Below are positions 58,431 to 64,000 of a stretch of 64,000 nt of DNA, in pieces. The notes below the pieces were generated by a model that saw only the letters and a list, made by a program, of their open reading frames with translations, was not told the origin of the DNA and made no database searches. Each line of letters opens with the position of its first letter. Position 1 is the first letter of the stretch. Location: the NCBI GenBank assembly GCA_034766995.1, contig CM068317.1:15150255-15214254 (forward strand), read 5' to 3'. Made by a program: the position numbers and the translations under genes. This DNA comes from Acanthacorydalis orientalis (taxonomy: Eukaryota > Arthropoda > Insecta > Megaloptera > Corydalidae).

Positions 58431-58705
58431 CTTTATTCACCAAAATATCCTCCACCACATTGAACAACCTTTCCCAGTGACAAGATAATTTATAAATTCG
58501 ATTTTTAAAAACTGATTATTTTTATTTTGATCTGATCTTGTCTTAAATGGATTCATACCTGGTAGAAATTTTTTTAAACCCTCTCTGAGCCGTTCTTGAT
58601 GAAACTGTAACTTTCTCTAAACTCAGTACAATTTTTTTTTGCAGTTTCTGTAGCGTTAGTCCGAAGCTTAAATTCATAAAGCAAACACGCATGTACTACA
58701 ATATT
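58431..58705 (-). pseudogene. Unclassified transposase C-terminal scrap
   Basis: The minus strand reads KLQFHQERLREGLKKFLPG and, at the end in another frame, WERLFNVVEDILVNKVI, which resembles the final segment of mariner-type transposases (WxKxVxxxGxYF). Weak. Confidence 0.3.
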
Positions 58706-58848
58706 TTTCACACACATTTTTAAGGGTTAGAATTATTTTTTGAATTAAAATGAACAATTAGAGATTCATTCAACAATTAACCGTAAAACACATGCTAATA
58801 TTACTGATAAACAATTCTTGGTTACCTTATATATGTATATATATATAT

Positions 58849-58880
<32 letters not shown>

Positions 58881-58916
58881 GTTAGTATGCCTATATAATC
58901 ATTCATCGTAGATATA

Positions 58917-60469
<1,553 letters not shown>

Positions 60470-60600
60470 TATAAAGTATCTCTGTGTAAATACTATTACA
60501 TTATACCGATACATGAATTAACTTATTTAAATACATAAACATATGGCAATATAAAAGTAGGTTAATTAAATTCGGCGAATAGAAACTAGAAATATTATCA

Positions 60601-60745
60601 TCACTCTTCATCTAGTGTATTTTTTATAATATCTTCACTGCTTGTCCTTATAGGACATACTGGTTGCGGACAGCAATCCGGAAACGGTTTGGACAAATCT
60701 TCAGGTAAAATTATGCAGGGTGGTGTTACGAATCCAGGGGAACAA
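60601..60745 (-). CDS. Gene D: last exon of a fourth SVWC-like gene
   Basis: After an AG acceptor (..ttttttctag) the exon starts in the same phase as exon 3 of genes A-C and encodes CSPG, DLSKPFPDCC, PVCP and an acidic tail (SSEDIIKN...DEE) ending in tandem TGA TGA. It is the same length as exon 3 of gene C (145 bases) and close in sequence, and its downstream and intronic flanks also match those of C, so it arose by segmental duplication. The matching exons 1 and 2 would be expected near 62-63 kb if intron length were conserved, but I cannot find them; that place is occupied by a piggyBac element and unmatched DNA. They may lie beyond the window or be lost, making D a partial pseudogene. The reading frame itself is intact, which argues for recent or ongoing selection. 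Confidence 0.62.
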
Positions 60746-62490
60746 CTAGAAAAAAGAACAATTTTGTATCTAATTCTTTTAGTTAATTCTTCAGAATTAA
60801 ATATACTTTATAATCATTTAAAAGTATAATCAAGCTTTAATGTACAATGAATAAATTAATCAGATGTACCGTAATGCTATATTTTGCAAATCAGATATCT
60901 ATAAATGATAGCATATTTTACTAATTAAATATTTTTCTTTATTTACCTAAAGCATAAGATATTTATTACATGCTCATTGTTATTGTGAACTTGATGTAAC
61001 AGATTTAGTTTTTTTTACAATAAAACTCCTAATTTTTAATACAGAAGATAATACCTGGATAATAAACTTATATTTTTGAAACTACAGTCTAAAGGACAAA
61101 CGGTACACAAAAAGAAACATTTTTTAAAAAAGCTAAGCATACATAATTATTAAGGAAAAAACGAATATTAAAAATTAAATATACAAATATATCTGAATTT
61201 TTGAAGGCATTGCTGAAAAATACATTAAGAATATATAATTCTAAAAAAAAAACTAAATTCTCTTTTTTTATTCAAGCCCGAAAATATTATTTGAATAAAA
61301 TGAGCCTGTATAGAAAAATAAAACCTGTCTTTATCTACAAATATGGTGACAGGTCGATGATGTATGAAGGTGTATGATAATAAAAATCACGGAGTAATTA
61401 TTCATAATTGATGAGATTGTGGATTATTGTAAGTATTTATTATGTGTTTTAAAAAGAAAATGTAAACAATCACAGCGTTGAGAGTTTCAACGGGACAATG
61501 TCTCCAATATTTAGTATGGTTATAAAAAATGGTAGTTATTTAATGCATTAAAATGTTTTTATACATTTACAAGGCTGTCGAATACAAGGTTAGAGTCGAA
61601 AGTTTGGTTGTAGGGAATTAAAAAGTAGGTTAAAAGAACAGTTTTTCCAATTAATAGAATTTAATTATTCTTAATAGGAAGAATGGATCAAAATAAAATT
61701 ATCTAACAAATATATTATTTAATTGTAAGTAAATTTTATATTAATGTGTGATTAAAATAATGGATTCTCAATTGAATACTATATAAACCAATTTAATTTG
61801 TTTTTTCCCATTTCTTACATGTAGTATTTAAGATTTTTCAATAGTTTTCATTCCTCTATAAAAGAAAAATTTACCTCTTACTTCTCCAGAATTCTCATAT
61901 AATATATAACATTTGGCGGCTTAAATTCAGTTTAGAAGGTTATAATACAAAGAAATATCACTCTTTAATATCGAATTCATATATTTTATTTATTATTTTA
62001 ACATAATTTGATAATTTTATCCCCCTGATAAAAGTATGAATACAAATTCTTAGCATCTCTCTTTCAAAAATACACTATGAGTGATACAACTTTCATCAAT
62101 TTCTCATGATTTTTTGAAGGAAAGTATTCAGTCTAAATTATATACACTGAAATTATAAATTTATATGTTACTTTATATGTTAGAAATTAAATTAATTGAT
62201 TACACAATTTGCAACAGTTCCAAACAATCCATTGGACACTAATGACTTTAATTTCCGACGGGCCTCTAATTCCCAAATATCTATCTATCTATTAAATTTA
62301 CTTACTGGTAAAATCCGAACAAACAATGATTAACGGCAATGACGAAGTGTTGAAGTTTGAAATTTTGAAACCATTTAGCTCTTTCCAACGCTTTATTGTA
62401 TGTAAGAAAACAGCTATTTAATTGAATTTTCGAAACAAAAGCATTTTCACCAAAAACGGTTTATGTCTATCTGTAATGATTCAGTCATTG
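60746..62490. repeat. Paralogue of gene C intron 2 (segmental duplication)
   Basis: Matches gene C intron 2 in order: 60770-60870 with 51945-52015, 60950-61060 with 53440-53540, 61410-61540 with 53920-54980 minus the Transib-like element, and 61600-61830 with 55090-55310. Similarity fades beyond about 61850. No exon 2 was found. Confidence 0.7.
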
Positions 62491-62494
62491 TTAA

Positions 62495-63470
62495 CCCCTT
62501 AAGCGTTTTGTTTTATTTTGAGAATTATAATAATTTGTGAATATATTTGAGCACTTGTGTGCTTAATTATTTGTAGGCGATGACGAGTATACTCGACGAC
62601 AATTCAATAAATACACTTGCTGTAAATTTGAGTTAAATTATAATAAAATGAAAAATTTTTTCGATCGTTCCTTTAAAAATTTTTTTAATTTTATTGGGGA
62701 GTAATTCACAAATCGTATTTCATTACTGTTTGTTAGCATCCATTTTTTTAATCTTGAATGTTGTTTCAAATTCAGGTGACTTTCCAAATATTGCTCAGCA
62801 TATAAATTAGTTTTCTCAACTATTATGTTTAGTAACTCATAATCTAAAAACTTTTCCATATAGAACACACATTTTGTTTTTGAAATTTGGGGAATAGTGA
62901 AATTTGGGTCAGGATGAGCAGTAAATTTAAATGGTGCTCGCTCTCCACATCTAATATTCCATTGTACATTTGAATTTTTATTTTCTTTATCAGATTCATT
63001 ACCTTCTTCATCCTCATCACTACTTTCATCCCAAGACGTTGAAATTACTAATATTTTTTTCTGTGTCCTTGTATGTAAAACCGTATCTTCATTATCTTCT
63101 TCAACCTCATCGCCACTTTCATCAGAAGACGTTACAGGTGTTATCGCTCTTTTCAGTTTTCTTGGATGTAAAGATATATTTTTATCACTATTAGTAAAAC
63201 TCATCTGGGAGGATAAATAAAAACATCATTCACTTCACAAGTTTTTCTATTATACCATATAATATCCTTCTCTAAATAGCAGATGTAAGATTCACGAAAC
63301 AAAGAAAAACTGCTTAGAAATATTTTAGTGTCCAAAATTACAAATATATATTTTTTACCTGAATTTTACATAAAATAGCAAAAGCGATTTTTTTCTACAT
63401 CACATGTATATTAAACAAAAAAAATGCTATTTTTTCATAACGACCATACGCGACATAAACATTTAAAGGG
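62495..63470 (-). mobile_element. Internally deleted piggyBac element
   Basis: TTAA at 62491-62494 and 63471-63474 flank short inverted ends (CCCCTTAAGCG and CCCTTTAAATG). It carries one intact 188-codon frame (see 63204-62638). Only the N-terminal third of a transposase is left, so it cannot move itself. Confidence 0.78.
62638..63204 (-). pseudogene. Truncated piggyBac transposase N-terminus, 188 codons
   Basis: The frame starts MSFTNSDK, has two acidic Ser/Asp/Glu-rich stretches (SSDESGDEVEEDNED and DESSDEDEEGNESD) typical of piggyBac N-termini, then a region equivalent to the start of the DDE_Tnp_1_7 fold: DYELLNIIVEKTNLYAEQY, SRLKKWMLT and NEIRF. The three catalytic Asp of the family are missing because the element is cut after this point. 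The frame is free of stops, which suggests recent deletion or that the fragment is expressed. It could be taken for a host gene, but it sits exactly between piggyBac-type ends. Confidence 0.75.
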
Positions 63471-63560
63471 TTAATTGATTTTAAAAATTATTTTTATTAC
63501 CTTTTACTGTAAATATCATTTAAAGAGAATGTAATAATCTTGAATTAATATTTTCCTATG

Positions 63561-63614
<54 letters not shown>

Positions 63615-63621
63615 GAGAGAG

Positions 63622-64000
63622 AGGATGATTCAAGATGAGCTTCCATATGATAGTGATGAATATTTTTCAAACGTCAAAGTAATTGTTAATGTTAAAGAGA
63701 GACTTTTGTAGAGCAAAAACGTGTACAAAAGTAATTAGGGAGCAATATATGATAAAACAAGGCGTTAAAATTATCGTAGCCTATTATGAAAATTGGCGTA
63801 CGAGAAAAAGTGCACACCTATACTACGTGAATATTTTAGTATACAAAATCGAACTTCTGAGAGCACAATTTAAAATTTGGTCAACAAATTCGAACAAACT
63901 GGCTCAGTAGCACATATCAAAACACCTCAGCATGCTCGTGCAGGTCACTCGGACGAGAATATTGCCATGGTTCGTGAAACTGGCCGAAGAACCGGACACA
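63622..64000 (+). mobile_element. Tc1/mariner-superfamily transposon, left part, cut by window end
   Basis: Starts GGATGATTCAAGATGAGCTTCC after a (TA)n array. The transposase N-terminus follows in more than one frame: KVECVx-like start lost, then NLVNKFEQTGSVAHIKTP and DENIAMVRETGRRTG at 63870-64000, the bipartite DNA-binding region of the type seen also at 27.4 kb. A frameshift separates it from the frame at 63683-63910. Confidence 0.65.

Noticed and set aside
62638..63204. 188-codon frame as a host gene
   Set aside because: It lies exactly between piggyBac-type ends at TTAA sites and matches the piggyBac N-terminus, so it is a transposon remnant.

Overview
The window is very AT-rich arthropod nuclear DNA, most likely from an insect. 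Evidence is the intron-split host genes, long (TA)n arrays, and dense Tc1/mariner, piggyBac, hAT and RTE-type relics. Hymenoptera is possible but not proven. I see no rRNA, tRNA, CRISPR or bacterial-style operon. Most open frames here are frames of (TA)n arrays or pieces of dead transposases.

The only host-like coding sequence I can support is a dispersed tandem family of small secreted cysteine-rich proteins, all on the minus strand. Their layout matches single-domain von Willebrand factor type C (SVWC/Vago-like) proteins. Three genes have three exons each with identical intron phases: gene A (500-6104), gene B (23762-38013) and gene C (51758-57205). A fourth, gene D, shows only its last exon (60601-60745). 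Exon 1 carries the signal peptide, exon 2 is always 118 bases, and exon 3 carries a (D/E)-(L/M)-S-K-x-(Y/F)-P-(D/E)-C-C motif. A and B end soon after the last Cys; C and D share an acidic tail and similar flanks. A lone Cys-rich exon (36781-36848) lies inside the long second intron of gene B.

The rest is mobile DNA. 1.3-1.9, 24.1-24.7, 38.9-39.5 and 40.0-40.4 kb: one deletion-derived mariner family. 2.9-4.1, 42.0-42.5 and 62.5-63.5 kb: three piggyBac relics between TTAA sites. 7.0-8.6 kb: a direct repeat next to a hAT fragment. 9.0, 13.4, 21.4, 24.8, 28.7, 31.7, 42.6, 43.5, 52.2 and 59 kb: mariners. 18.4-19.1, 19.2-20.1, 26.6-27.6 and 63.6-64 kb: other Tc1/mariner-superfamily pieces. 33.0-35.1 kb: a Tc1-like element split by a hAT MITE. 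35.4-36.3 kb: a hAT fragment. 45.6-46.8 kb: an RTE-type reverse transcriptase fragment. 56.5 kb: a solo LTR. 57.7 kb: a short retroposon with a 16-bp target duplication.

The most interesting items are two Transib-like elements (44.57-45.57 and 53.98-54.97 kb) whose ends look like RAG recombination signals (CACAGTG/CACAATG, about 23-bp spacer, A-rich nonamer). The second has a 5-bp duplication. Its empty site, and that of a neighbouring mariner, can be read directly in the gene D paralogous flank, which dates both insertions after the C/D duplication.
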